The notes beneath the pieces are model-generated. The model was given only the letters and a program-made list of their open reading frames with translations. It was not told the DNA's origin and searched no databases. Of a stretch of DNA of 64,000 nucleotides, positions 25,162 to 36,654 are shown one piece after another. This stretch comes from CAZYXZ01 sp964651395 (GTDB lineage Bacteria > Actinomycetota > Actinomycetes > BP-191). Both the position numbers and the translations under genes were made by a program. Numbering within the stretch: position 1 is the first letter of the stretch; each line of letters begins with the position of its first letter. The stretch lies in the NCBI GenBank assembly GCA_964651395.1, contig CAZYXZ010000001.1, forward strand, positions 1-64,000. Direction: 5' to 3'.

Positions 25162-25458
25162 TCAGGCATGGGAGGGGGCCGGTGGCGCTCCCGGGATCTC
25201 GTAGAACTCCCCGTCGACGTAGCACCACCACCAGTCCTCGTACGGCTCGTACGAGCGGATCACCGGGTGCCCCGAGTCATGGAAGTGGGCGGTGGCGTGC
25301 CGGCCCGGCGAGTTGTCGCAGCAACCGACGTGAGCGCAGCCGAGGCAGAGCCTCAGGTGGACCCAACGACCGCCGGACGCCAGGCACTCCTCGCAACCGT
25401 CCGGCGTACGCGGAGCCGGGGCCGGATCGAGTCCCTCGACGTGCCCGCATCGCGCCAT
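25162..25458 (-). CDS. UBP-type zinc finger protein
   Basis: 98 residues. The Cys/His pattern CGHVEGL...CEECLASG...WVHLRLCLGCAHVGCC...HATAHFHDSGHPV matches zf-UBP, a zinc-binding ubiquitin-fold-recognition domain also common as a stand-alone protein in actinobacteria. WWWCYVDGEF follows. Partner unknown. ATG 25458 (MARCGHVEG) is preferred over the upstream in-frame start, which adds unrelated sequence. Confidence 0.85.
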   Translation of the reverse strand: MARCGHVEGLDPAPAPRTPDGCEECLASGGRWVHLRLCLGCAHVGCCDNSPGRHATAHFHDSGHPVIRSYEPYEDWWWCYVDGEFYEIPGAPPAPSHA

Positions 25459-25499
25459 GACCCCACCGTGGCACCAATGAGCCTCCCCGGGCAACGCGA

Positions 25500-25529
25500 G
25501 AGGCCGTCCCCGGGAGGGGGGACGGCCTC
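25500..25529 (-). terminator. Hairpin terminator after the 25550-26038 gene
   Basis: GAGGCCGTCCCC (25500-25511) and GGGGACGGCCTC (25518-25529) form a perfect 12-bp stem with the loop GGGAGG, 21 bp downstream of the minus-strand stop at 25550. Confidence 0.65.
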
Positions 25530-25549
25530 CGCGCTGACCCGGAGCTGGG

Positions 25550-26038
25550 TCAGCTCGCGGTTGCCACCGGGGTGACGTGCACCCGGCGGGCCAGCGTCGG
25601 GAACACCAGGCCCGCCAGAGCCACTCCGACGCCGCCGACTGCCAGACCGAGCACCGCGATGAGCAGACCGATGCCCACGACCAGGTCGGCGATGTTGAAC
25701 GCCATGACCGAGGTGTAGAGGCTGGTCCGCAGGGCCGACGCGTTGAACGCCGTCGTGCGGGCCGGGTCCTTGCGGTCGAGCTCGGCGTACGTCTTGCCCT
25801 CCGTGGCCTCCAGCGCGTGCTTGCCGATGATGTCCGCCATCGACTGGGCCGTGGCCGCGTTGGTGACCGCGGTGTTCGGGATGCTCGCGTCGTCAGGGGT
25901 CGTGATGCGCTGAGCGACGAGCTCGCTGCGCACCTGGTCCCGTGCGTCGATCCCGCGGCTGACCGTGTACGCGCCCGCGCCCAGGAAGATCAGGCCGAGC
26001 ACCATCAGCGCCACCGGAAATGCCTTCTTGACGTTCAT
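25550..26038 (-). CDS. Two-helix membrane protein of unknown function
   Basis: 162 residues. The N-terminal helix VALMVLGLIFLGAGAYTV is followed by a polar extracytoplasmic domain of about 80 residues (DARDQVRSELVAQRITTPDD) and two close C-terminal hydrophobic segments. Similar actinobacterial proteins are often mislabelled as LigA; I see no dioxygenase features. GGAG precedes ATG 26038. The intergenic region with the divergent CBS gene contains a DosR-box-like palindrome, so it may share redox control. Confidence 0.65.
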   Translation of the reverse strand: MNVKKAFPVALMVLGLIFLGAGAYTVSRGIDARDQVRSELVAQRITTPDDASIPNTAVTNAATAQSMADIIGKHALEATEGKTYAELDRKDPARTTAFNASALRTSLYTSVMAFNIADLVVGIGLLIAVLGLAVGGVGVALAGLVFPTLARRVHVTPVATAS

Positions 26039-26158
26039 GAGGGTCTCCTCCCATTCGGACTTCTCTGTCGCAGCCCACCTTCGTCGCGTGAGGTCGACGG
26101 CACAGCGGGCATTGGTCGGGAACTGGGGAGGACGGATGTCCTCAGTCCCGCCGACGGA

Positions 26159-26178
26159 TCAGGGACCAAGGTCCCGAG
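26159..26178. promoter_or_regulatory. Predicted DosR/DevR box
   Basis: GGGACC-AA-GGTCCC (26162-26175) is a perfect palindrome matching the core of the DosR consensus GGGAC-N4-GTCCC. It is 84 bp upstream of the CBS gene and 121 bp upstream of the divergent membrane gene. A DosR-like regulator is encoded 1.7 kb away. Confidence 0.6.
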
Positions 26179-26261
26179 GAGGTGGTGGCCTGCGCCCGTA
26201 CCGGCCACGTGAGCGGGCGGCGAGAGTTGAGTGGCCAGCCCACGACCCCGGGAGCGCACGC

Positions 26262-29577
<3,316 letters not shown>

Positions 29578-29589
29578 CCGGAGGACGTC

Positions 29590-30609
29590 GTGCACACTGC
29601 CGAGAACCGCCGAGCGGCTGTGACCCCCATGCCGCGGAACGACGCGTCCACACATGACAAGCTCGCCTGGGCGCTGAACTACGCGATCCTGGCGCCGTCC
29701 AAGCACAACACCCAGCCGTGGTACTTCGAGGTCACGCGTGACGCGGTCGACATCCACGCCGACGGGGCTCGCGCTCTCACCGTGAGCGACCCGTTCGGTC
29801 GGGAGATGCTCATCAGCTGCGGTGCAGCCCTGGCGAACCTGCGCCTCGGTATCCGGGCACAAGGCTACGAGCCGGACGTCCACGTCTTCCCGCAAGGGGC
29901 CCACTTCAGCCACCTCGCCCGAGTTCGGCTGGGCGTCGCCCGGCCGGTCACGCCCGAGGAGCAGCGTCTCGTCGACGCCATGCCGAAGCGGCACACGCAG
30001 CGCCTCCCGCTGGACGGTCGCGACCTGCCACCCCAGCTACTGGACAACCTGGCGGAGATCGCCCGGCAGGAGGGCGCGCACCTGACCTTCGTCACGACAC
30101 GGGGCGCCGAGCGACGGCTGGCCGAGCTGGTCACCGTCGCCGACCGTGCCGAGCACTGGGACGGCGCACGCCGCCTCGAGCTGAATGACTGGGTGCGCGG
30201 CCCCAACGACCGTTCTCCTGACGGCATCCCTGCGGACAGCCGCGGGCTCGGTGCCGCCGGCGCGAAGCAGACCTATCCGACTCGTGACTTCGACCTCGAG
30301 GGCACGATCGAACCCTGCGCGAACCCGGCCACGGACGTACCCACGGCCGCTCTCCTGTGGACCAGGCGCGACGAGCCGGCCGAGTGGCTGGTGGCCGGTC
30401 AGGCCCTGGAACTGGTGCTCCTGCGCGCGAGCGCCGACGACGTGCACGCCTCCTTCCTGAATCAGCCGCTGGAGATCAGACAGCTCCGCGCGAGGCTCGC
30501 CGTGGAGCTCGCCGTTCGCGGCTTCCCGCAGATGCTCCTTCGGTTGGGCAAGGGTGCGGCGGCGCCGGCCACGCCGCGTCGTCCGCTCGACGAGGTGACC
30601 GTCGGCTGA
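29590..30609 (+). CDS. Acg-like nitroreductase-fold protein
   Basis: 339 residues. APSKHNTQPWYFEV near the N-terminus and ISCGAALANLRLG match the Acg (Rv2032) family, flavin-fold proteins induced by DosR in mycobacteria. Acg binds FMN but is reported to be a poor or inactive reductase. GTG 29590 has GGAGG at 29580-29584; ATG 29629 is a possible alternative. It follows the oxidase by 12 bp, so the two are probably co-transcribed. Context and family both point to a hypoxia/nitrosative-stress role. Confidence 0.82.
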   Translation: MHTAENRRAAVTPMPRNDASTHDKLAWALNYAILAPSKHNTQPWYFEVTRDAVDIHADGARALTVSDPFGREMLISCGAALANLRLGIRAQGYEPDVHVFPQGAHFSHLARVRLGVARPVTPEEQRLVDAMPKRHTQRLPLDGRDLPPQLLDNLAEIARQEGAHLTFVTTRGAERRLAELVTVADRAEHWDGARRLELNDWVRGPNDRSPDGIPADSRGLGAAGAKQTYPTRDFDLEGTIEPCANPATDVPTAALLWTRRDEPAEWLVAGQALELVLLRASADDVHASFLNQPLEIRQLRARLAVELAVRGFPQMLLRLGKGAAAPATPRRPLDEVTVG

Positions 30610-30827
30610 CCATGCCTCAGGTCTCAGCGGGGGTGCCTGCGCGACGACCGGCTACGGCTCGAGCATCCACATCATGGGACAGACCTCGATGGAGGGCGCC
30701 GCGTCGGAGGGAACAGTCACCTTGAGGCAACCGTTCTCGGTGTCCTCTGGCTCCCTGCAGGTGAGTAGTGTCCCCGCGACGCCGCCAGGACCGCTGACGA
30801 CGTTTCGAAGGGTGGGTGGCGTTCTTC

Positions 30828-31490
30828 ATGAATCGCAGAAAACTGGTGTTGCTTGCTCTCCTGGGGGCGTCTGTATCGCTGGCGTCCACGACTGTGGTGG
30901 CGCGTACAGCGGACTCAGTAACCAGTGCAGGGAACTCAGCGCAGACGAACACTTTCGGTTCGTCGCACGATGTCCAGGCGGCCGTGCTCACGAGCGGATC
31001 GGACTGCTCTACCGCGACGTACTCACAGGGTCCGGTGCCGGTGGCACGTGCTTCGAACATCACCTTCGGGGCCGGCGTTGAGATCGGCAACGACCCGGTG
31101 TTCAGGCTGCTCTGCGTGAAGAACGCGAGTGATGCCGCAGGTGTGCTCTACGTGACCTTCACGAACGTGACCAACACCGAGGTCGGCATGTGCACGGCTG
31201 GCGAAGCCGCTGTCGCCGAGGGCAACGACACATCGTGTGCGGACGGAGCAGCGGGTGAGCTGGGGCCGATCCTGCGAGTCTCCGTCGCTGCGTGCGGAGC
31301 CGGGGGCACCATGCGTCCGAGTAGCGCGTACACCACGCCGGTTCAGATCGACGCCAGCCTCGCGGCTGGGGAAACCTGCGCTATCAGTCTCGTCGACCAG
31401 ATCGACCAGACGGCGACCCCGAATCAGAAGTCGGCCGGCCAGACAGACCGCTTCCAGTACGACATGGTCTTCACCCTCCAGGACTCGTGA
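30828..31490 (+). CDS. Secreted protein, likely SipW-type signal peptidase substrate
   Basis: 220 residues. The signal region is NRRKLVLLALLGASVSLASTT, followed by SAGNSAQTNTF, resembling SipW-dependent (TasA/camelysin-like) exports. The mature domain is Thr/Ala/Gly-rich with six or so Cys, likely a beta-sandwich. ATG 30828 is chosen; GTG 30816 adds MAFF. The signal peptidase gene overlaps its stop by 4 bp, which is the main evidence for the pairing. No downstream matrix genes are present. Confidence 0.68.
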   Translation: MNRRKLVLLALLGASVSLASTTVVARTADSVTSAGNSAQTNTFGSSHDVQAAVLTSGSDCSTATYSQGPVPVARASNITFGAGVEIGNDPVFRLLCVKNASDAAGVLYVTFTNVTNTEVGMCTAGEAAVAEGNDTSCADGAAGELGPILRVSVAACGAGGTMRPSSAYTTPVQIDASLAAGETCAISLVDQIDQTATPNQKSAGQTDRFQYDMVFTLQDS

Positions 31491-32065
31491 CCCAGGAGCA
31501 GCGCACACGTTCCGCGCCGCGGTTCAGACCCGGGCGAGTTCTGGCCCGGGTTCTGACCGTGGGGTGGACCGTGGCCGTTGTCGTTGCCCTCGCCGTGATC
31601 GGACTCACCTGGTTCGCCGGATGGCGGCTTCTTTCGGTCGAGTCCGACAGCATGTCGCCCACGGTGCCCCGCTTCGCCTTGGCAGTCACCTCCCCAGTGG
31701 CACCTCGCCGTATCGAGGTCGGGGACGTGATCCGATTCCGGGACCCGGGAGATCGCCGCACCACGGTGCTCCACCGGGTGGAGCAGGTCCTGGTCACTGC
31801 TGACGGTGGACGATCCTTCGCGACACGCGGCGATGCCAATCGATCCGTCGATCCCGCCTTCGTCTCCGATACGGCCGTTCTGGGACGCATGCGATTCAGC
31901 ACGCCGCATCTCGGTCGCGTGGTGACGGCCGTGGCGACGCCGGCCGCTGCGTACGTGCTGGGCGGGCTGCCCCTTCTCTTGCTCGGCGTCCGTGAAGTCG
32001 TCCTTCGTCGACGGCGCTCGCGCGCTTCGCAGCGGGAAGCCGTCCTCGAGACGGCCGGAGTCTAG
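31487..32065 (+). CDS. Signal peptidase I, SipW/ER type (S26B)
   Basis: 192 residues. A transmembrane anchor (VGWTVAVVVALAVIGLTWFAG) precedes the catalytic Ser motif ESDSMSPT. The general base is His (TVLHRVEQV) rather than Lys, which marks the SipW/archaeal-ER subtype. TRGDANRSVDP is the conserved box E. A second C-terminal transmembrane helix is present. Translationally coupled to the upstream secreted protein. Its stop overlaps the convergent csoR stop. Confidence 0.87.
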   Translation: MTQEQRTRSAPRFRPGRVLARVLTVGWTVAVVVALAVIGLTWFAGWRLLSVESDSMSPTVPRFALAVTSPVAPRRIEVGDVIRFRDPGDRRTTVLHRVEQVLVTADGGRSFATRGDANRSVDPAFVSDTAVLGRMRFSTPHLGRVVTAVATPAAAYVLGGLPLLLLGVREVVLRRRRSRASQREAVLETAGV

Positions 32066-32343
32066 GAACGCACCAGGCGCGCGATCGCGGCCGACGCCTC
32101 GGCGAGCTTCGCGTCGGCGTCCGGACCGCCGGAGTCGACCGCAGCGCGCACGCAGTGCGCCATGTGCTCGTCGAGCAGCTGCAGCGACACCGAGCGCAGC
32201 GCACTGGTCACTGCGGAGACCTGCGTGAGGACGTCGATGCAGTACCGGTCGTCCTCGACCATCGCGGCGAGGCCGCGCACCTGGCCTTCAATGCGGCGCA
32301 GCCGACGCAGGTGTGCCGCCTTGTTCTCCGCGTAACCGGGCAC
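32062..32343 (-). CDS. csoR: Copper-sensing repressor CsoR
   Basis: 93 residues. The Cu(I) ligand triad is C35, H60, C64 (YCIDVL and DEHMAHC), and RLRRIEGQVRGLA is the DUF156/CsoR DNA-contact helix. It is divergent from copZ-copA, and its operator lies in the shared 51-bp gap (32369-32385). Copper binding is expected to release repression of copZ-copA and of itself. Confidence 0.92.
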   Translation of the reverse strand: MPGYAENKAAHLRRLRRIEGQVRGLAAMVEDDRYCIDVLTQVSAVTSALRSVSLQLLDEHMAHCVRAAVDSGGPDADAKLAEASAAIARLVRS

Positions 32344-32357
32344 GGGCCCTCCTCAGG

Positions 32358-32388
32358 TTGCTGCCACCATACCCTAGGGGGGTATAGT
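32358..32388 (+). promoter_or_regulatory. copZ promoter with CsoR operator
   Basis: The -35-like TTGCTG (32358-32363) and -10 TATAGT (32383-32388) are 19 bp apart. Between and over them lies the palindrome ATACCC-TAGGG-GGGTAT (32369-32385), a G-tract CsoR box. ATG 32395 is 7 nt after the -10, so copZ is probably leaderless. Confidence 0.75.
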
Positions 32389-32394
32389 GAGCAC

Positions 32395-32601
32395 ATGACC
32401 GACGTAACCCTCTCCGTGCCGGAGATCCACTGCGGGCACTGCAAGTCCTCGATCGAGGGGGCGGTTCGCCCGTTGGACGGCGTGGCCTCCGCCGAGGTCG
32501 ATGTCGAGACCCGTTCCGTGCGCGTCGTCTTCGACGCCCCGGCGACGCTCGCGCAGATCCATGCAGTCATCGAGGACCAGGGCTATGCCATCGGCGGTTG
32601 A
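32395..32601 (+). CDS. copZ: Copper chaperone CopZ (HMA domain)
   Basis: 68 residues. The ferredoxin-like HMA domain has the ligand motif HCGHC (Cys 13 and 16) and a typical beta-alpha-beta pattern. It carries Cu(I) to CopA, whose own start lies 17 bp inside this gene's end. No Shine-Dalgarno is seen; the -10 placement suggests leaderless initiation at ATG 32395. Confidence 0.9.
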   Translation: MTDVTLSVPEIHCGHCKSSIEGAVRPLDGVASAEVDVETRSVRVVFDAPATLAQIHAVIEDQGYAIGG

Positions 32602-34738
32602 CGCCGACTTCACCGTCACGGGCATGACCTGCGGGTCGTGCGCCGCACGGGTCGAGCGCGTCCTGAGCCGCCAGCCCGGCGTCGAGTCCGCGGCGGTCAA
32701 CTTCGCCACGGGCCGCGCGTCGGTGCGCAAGGACGCCGACCTCAGCGACGACCAGCTGGTGACCGCCGTCGGCAAGATCGGCTACGGCCTGGCGCCCACC
32801 CGGCCGCACGAAGCCGCGGTCGCCGACGGTGACGCGGTGGTGGCGTCGATGTGGCGGCGACGCCTCGTCGTCGCGGGCCCGCTGGGGGCCGCCGTGATGC
32901 TGCTGTCCATGCTCGCCATGCACGTGACCTGGGCGCGATGGACGGCGTTCGTCTTGACGACGCCGGTGCAGTTCTGGGCCGCGTGGCCTTTTCTCGACCA
33001 GGCGTGGCTGCGCGCGCGAGCCCGGCAGGCGAGCATGGACACGCTGATCACGGTGGGGACGTTGTCGGCGTACCTGTTCTCCACCTGGCAGCTGCTCTTC
33101 GCCGACGACCACGCAGATCTCTACTTCGAGTCCTCAGCGCTCGTGATCGCCTTCCTGCTGCTCGGCCGCTCCCTGGAGGCTGGGGCGCGTGGGCGCGCCT
33201 CGGGCGCGGTCCGTTCCCTGTTGGAGCTGGGTGCCAAGAATGCGCGTCGCGTCCTCGACGGCACAGAGACCCTCGTGCCGCTCGAGCAGGTCCGGCTCGG
33301 CGACCTGCTTCGCGTGCGACCTGGGGAGAAGGTGCCTGTCGACGGCGACGTCGTCGACGGGTCGGCCACCGTCGACGAGTCGATGTTGACGGGGGAGTCC
33401 GTCCCCGTCCTCAAGCGCGCCGGTGACCGGGTCGTGGGAGCCTCGGTGAACACCGACGGCGTGCTGACCGTACGGGCGAGCGCCGTGGGTGCCGACACGG
33501 CGCTGGCCCGGATCGTGCGTATGGTCGAAGACGCGCAGGGCAGCAAGGCGCCGGTACAGCGTCTCGCCGATCGGATCAGCGGTGTCTTCGTCCCCGTCGT
33601 CCTCGGCATCGCGCTGCTCACGCTGCTCGGGTGGACGACGGTGTCCCGTCCGGGTGACGGCCTCATCGCCGCCGTCGCGGTGCTGATCATCGCCTGCCCG
33701 TGCGCGCTGGGCCTGGCCACACCCACCGCGATCATGGTGGGCACCGGGCGGGGAGCCGCACTCGGCATCCTGTTCAAGGGCGGCCAGGTGCTCGAGCAGT
33801 CGCACGAGGTCGACACGGTCGTGTTCGACAAGACCGGCACACTCACGTACGGCCGGATGGCCCTCACCGAGGTCGCGACGGTCGACGTGGACCGGCGTGA
33901 ACTGCTGCTCCTGGCTGCGGCGGCAGAAGCGGGCTCGGAGCATCCGGTCGGCCGGGCGATCGTCGACGCGACCCAGGCTGAGTTCGGCGAGCTGCCCGCG
34001 GCTGAGGAGTTCCGAGCAGTGCCCGGGCGTGGTGTCGTCGCGCGTGTCGAGGGCGTGGACGTCCGAGTCGGCAGCAGAGGACTGCTGGCGGAGGCCGGTG
34101 CCGGTTGCGACGCTGCTCTCGACGCGGTGGCCGAGGGCTACGAGGCGAGCGGTCAAACCGTCGTGTACGTCGCCTGGGCCGGCGCCGTGAGGGGCGTGCT
34201 AGCCGTCGCGGACACCGTTCGCGAGGACGCGGCCGCGGCCGTGCGCGAGCTGCGGGACATGGGTCTCGGCGTCCGGATGATCACGGGCGACAATGCGCGC
34301 ACCGCGGCGGCGATCGGCCAGGCGGTGGGCATCGACCAGATTCGGGCCGGGGTGCTGCCGGGGGGGAAGGTCGACGAGATCCGCCGGCTGCAGGACTCCG
34401 GGCGTGTGGTTGCCATGGTCGGTGACGGGATCAACGACGCGCCCGCCCTCGCCCAGGCCGAGCTCGGCATCGCGATCGGCACGGGCACCGATGTGGCGAT
34501 CCAGTCCGCGGACATCGCGCTGCTCTCCGGGTCGCTCAACGCGGCGCCGACGGCGTTGCGGCTGGCCCGGCGTACGTTCCGCACGATCCGGCAGAACCTC
34601 GGCTGGGCCTTCGCCTACAACGTGGCCCTGATCCCCGCGGCGGCGCTCGGGTTGCTCGACCCGGTTCTCGCCGGTGCCGCCATGGCGTTGTCCAGCGTGT
34701 CCGTCGTGCTCAACAGCTTGCGACTCGCCCGGGCCTAG
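32585..34738 (+). CDS. copA: Cu(I)-exporting P1B-type ATPase
   Basis: 717 residues. One N-terminal HMA domain has GMTCGSC (Cys 16 and 19). Eight membrane helices follow, with CPC in [13 protein letters not shown], phosphorylation site DKTGT, TGES, the HP motif SEHPVG, and [16 protein letters not shown]. These define the copper/silver subtype. It exports Cu(I) with ATP. ATG 32585 overlaps copZ out of frame. Regulated by CsoR as judged from the operator upstream of copZ. Confidence 0.95.
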   Translation: MPSAVDADFTVTGMTCGSCAARVERVLSRQPGVESAAVNFATGRASVRKDADLSDDQLVTAVGKIGYGLAPTRPHEAAVADGDAVVASMWRRRLVVAGPLGAAVMLLSMLAMHVTWARWTAFVLTTPVQFWAAWPFLDQAWLRARARQASMDTLITVGTLSAYLFSTWQLLFADDHADLYFESSALVIAFLLLGRSLEAGARGRASGAVRSLLELGAKNARRVLDGTETLVPLEQVRLGDLLRVRPGEKVPVDGDVVDGSATVDESMLTGESVPVLKRAGDRVVGASVNTDGVLTVRASAVGADTALARIVRMVEDAQGSKAPVQRLADRISGVFVPVVLGIALLTLLGWTTVSRPGDGLIAAVAVLIIACPCALGLATPTAIMVGTGRGAALGILFKGGQVLEQSHEVDTVVFDKTGTLTYGRMALTEVATVDVDRRELLLLAAAAEAGSEHPVGRAIVDATQAEFGELPAAEEFRAVPGRGVVARVEGVDVRVGSRGLLAEAGAGCDAALDAVAEGYEASGQTVVYVAWAGAVRGVLAVADTVREDAAAAVRELRDMGLGVRMITGDNARTAAAIGQAVGIDQIRAGVLPGGKVDEIRRLQDSGRVVAMVGDGINDAPALAQAELGIAIGTGTDVAIQSADIALLSGSLNAAPTALRLARRTFRTIRQNLGWAFAYNVALIPAAALGLLDPVLAGAAMALSSVSVVLNSLRLARA

Positions 34739-34748
34739 TGTCGTAGCC

Positions 34749-35672
34749 ATGGCGGAGCCGGTGACCAGACAGCAGCTCGATGCGGCCCTGGGCGGGCTCG
34801 TCGGCGACGGTGTGCTGCGCGCAGACCAGGCGGAGGCGGTGCGCGCGCGGCTCGCCGGGACGGGTCCAGCAGCGGATTCCGTGGGTCGCGGCACGATCGC
34901 GGCGGCGTACGTCGGAGTGGGTCTGATCGCGGCGGCGGTGGCGACCGTCCTCGTGCAGAGCTGGGACGACCTGCGGGTCGCCGAAAGGAGTGCGGTCTTC
35001 GCCGCGCTGACCGTCGCCCTCGTCCTGGCCGGCGTCTGGCTCGAACGGGTGCGAACGGCGCGAGCCATGAGCTGGCTGATCGCCGTCGTGACGTCGGCTG
35101 GGCTGGCTGCGGCGGTCACATCCGGCCACGGTGTGGGCGACGACACGCGCTGGATGGTCGGGTCGGTGACGATGCTCGCGGTCGCCGTCCCACTGCTCGT
35201 GGCGAGTCGTACCGCGGCCCAGGTGGTCGGCTTCTTCCTCGCGATCACGGTGGCGACGGTCGCGGCCGTCGAGCTGTTGGACCTCGGACCGGTAGGTGCC
35301 GGCGCGGTCACGTGGACGGCCGGCGTCGCCCTGGCCGCAGCGGCCGGCGCGGGCTGGGTCCCTGCACCGCCGCTCGCGCAGCCGCTGGGCGGCGGGATGG
35401 CGCTCGTGGGCGTGCATCTGGCCTTCGGCGACGCGCCGGTCCTTGGCGGGCTGCTCGCCGTGCTGCTCGCCCTCGCCGGCTACGCCGCCGCCGTGCGGGA
35501 CGACGCGGCGATGCCCCTCACCGTCGCAACAGCCACCGTGGCCGTGACCGGACCCCGGCTCCTGGGGAGGTGGCTCGACGACAGCCTTGGGGCAGCGGGG
35601 GTCCTCGCCGTCAGCGGGGTCGTCGTCCTCGCCGCGGCCGCCCTCCACCTTCGCGTGGTCCGTCGGCGCTAG
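34749..35672 (+). CDS. DUF2157-like polytopic membrane protein
   Basis: 307 residues. A soluble N-terminal 50-residue helix bundle (TRQQLDAALGGLVGDGVL...AVRARLAG) precedes about 9-10 hydrophobic helices, the pattern of DUF2157 proteins of unknown function. The -10-like TAGTGT (34736-34741) is 7 nt before ATG 34749, suggesting leaderless expression. It may simply follow copA by read-through. Its 3' end overlaps the convergent ThuA gene by 4 bp. Confidence 0.65.
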   Translation: MAEPVTRQQLDAALGGLVGDGVLRADQAEAVRARLAGTGPAADSVGRGTIAAAYVGVGLIAAAVATVLVQSWDDLRVAERSAVFAALTVALVLAGVWLERVRTARAMSWLIAVVTSAGLAAAVTSGHGVGDDTRWMVGSVTMLAVAVPLLVASRTAAQVVGFFLAITVATVAAVELLDLGPVGAGAVTWTAGVALAAAAGAGWVPAPPLAQPLGGGMALVGVHLAFGDAPVLGGLLAVLLALAGYAAAVRDDAAMPLTVATATVAVTGPRLLGRWLDDSLGAAGVLAVSGVVVLAAAALHLRVVRRR

Positions 35673-36628
35673 CGGATGCGCGCGCGCACGCAGCCTTGGT
35701 CCGGGCGCTGCTGCGCCGCCCACTCGATGCCGCCGAGCAGGTGCTGCCGGTAGTCGGCCCGATCCCACGTGCGCATCGCGTGTCCGAGGTTCGTGTAGAA
35801 GACCCGGCCCCGGCCGTAGCTCTTCGTCCAGGCGAGCGGGCTGTGGTGCGGATACGCGAGCGGCGGGAACAGCTGGACCGGGTTCGGGATCTCCTCGGGC
35901 ACCGGGATGATCACCGTGGGGCCGGCCGGGCGGATGTCGCGCGGCCAGTAGTGCGTCTGCTCGTCGAGGGACAGCAGGACCTTGACGCGCTCGCGCGGGT
36001 CGGTCTTCCACCGGTAGAGCTCGTCCATCGTCCGGAAGTAGGGCACGCCGTGCCAGGGGGTGGTCGCGATGTGCTTCTGGTCCTCGACGATCACCGAGAC
36101 CTCGGAGATCGCCTTCGAGGCGAGCAGGTCGCTGTCGACCGGGTTGCTGTTCTCCTCGAAGTCGAAGTGCGGGTGCATCTCGAACGAGGCGCCGATGAGC
36201 TTCTCGTACTCGGGCCAGTCGCCGAAGTCGGCGGCCGCGTGTACGCCGACGTACGCCCCGCCGCAGCCGAAGAAGGTGAGGAAGTCGGTCTTCTGCTTGT
36301 CGGTCAACGGGCCGCCGCCCGTCCCGGTGGTCTGCAGCATGATGACGCCGTCCACACGACGGTAGGTCGCGGGGGAGAGCACCGCGGCGTCCTCCGACCA
36401 CTCGAGCGTGAAGGAGCCGGTGATCCGCGACAGGTAGCGCAGGACTCCGACGGCCTCCTGGATCCCGTCGTGGCGGAAGCCGTAGGTGGCGCTGAACACG
36501 AGGTAGTGCGGCACGCGCCGCTGCGGAGCCGCCGCAAGTGCCGGAAGGCCGCCGATGCCCACGGTGATGGCGAGTACGAGGGGGACGACCACGCGGCGGC
36601 TGAGGAGCCGGCGAAGCTGAACGCGCAC
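35669..36628 (-). CDS. Secreted ThuA-like domain protein
   Basis: 319 residues. A signal peptide (VVVPLVLAITVGIGGLPALAAA) precedes a ThuA/glutamine-amidotransferase-like fold: FSATYGFRHDGI, FFGCGGAYVGVHAAADFGDWPEYEKLIGA, HPLAW-like PLAWTKSYGRGRVFYTNLGHA and the C-terminal HLLGGIEWA. These are strong ThuA markers, found in sugar-related secreted proteins. The exact reaction is unknown. It is 26 bp downstream of the PQQ-cupredoxin gene and probably in its operon. Confidence 0.85.
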   Translation of the reverse strand: MRVQLRRLLSRRVVVPLVLAITVGIGGLPALAAAPQRRVPHYLVFSATYGFRHDGIQEAVGVLRYLSRITGSFTLEWSEDAAVLSPATYRRVDGVIMLQTTGTGGGPLTDKQKTDFLTFFGCGGAYVGVHAAADFGDWPEYEKLIGASFEMHPHFDFEENSNPVDSDLLASKAISEVSVIVEDQKHIATTPWHGVPYFRTMDELYRWKTDPRERVKVLLSLDEQTHYWPRDIRPAGPTVIIPVPEEIPNPVQLFPPLAYPHHSPLAWTKSYGRGRVFYTNLGHAMRTWDRADYRQHLLGGIEWAAQQRPDQGCVRARIR

Positions 36629-36654
36629 GACGGGAACTCCGTTCGTAAGCTGGG

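Noticed and set aside
25550..26038. LigA/aromatic ring-opening dioxygenase identity for this membrane protein
   Set aside because: No metal-binding or dioxygenase motif is present; the protein is mostly transmembrane helices and a small polar domain.
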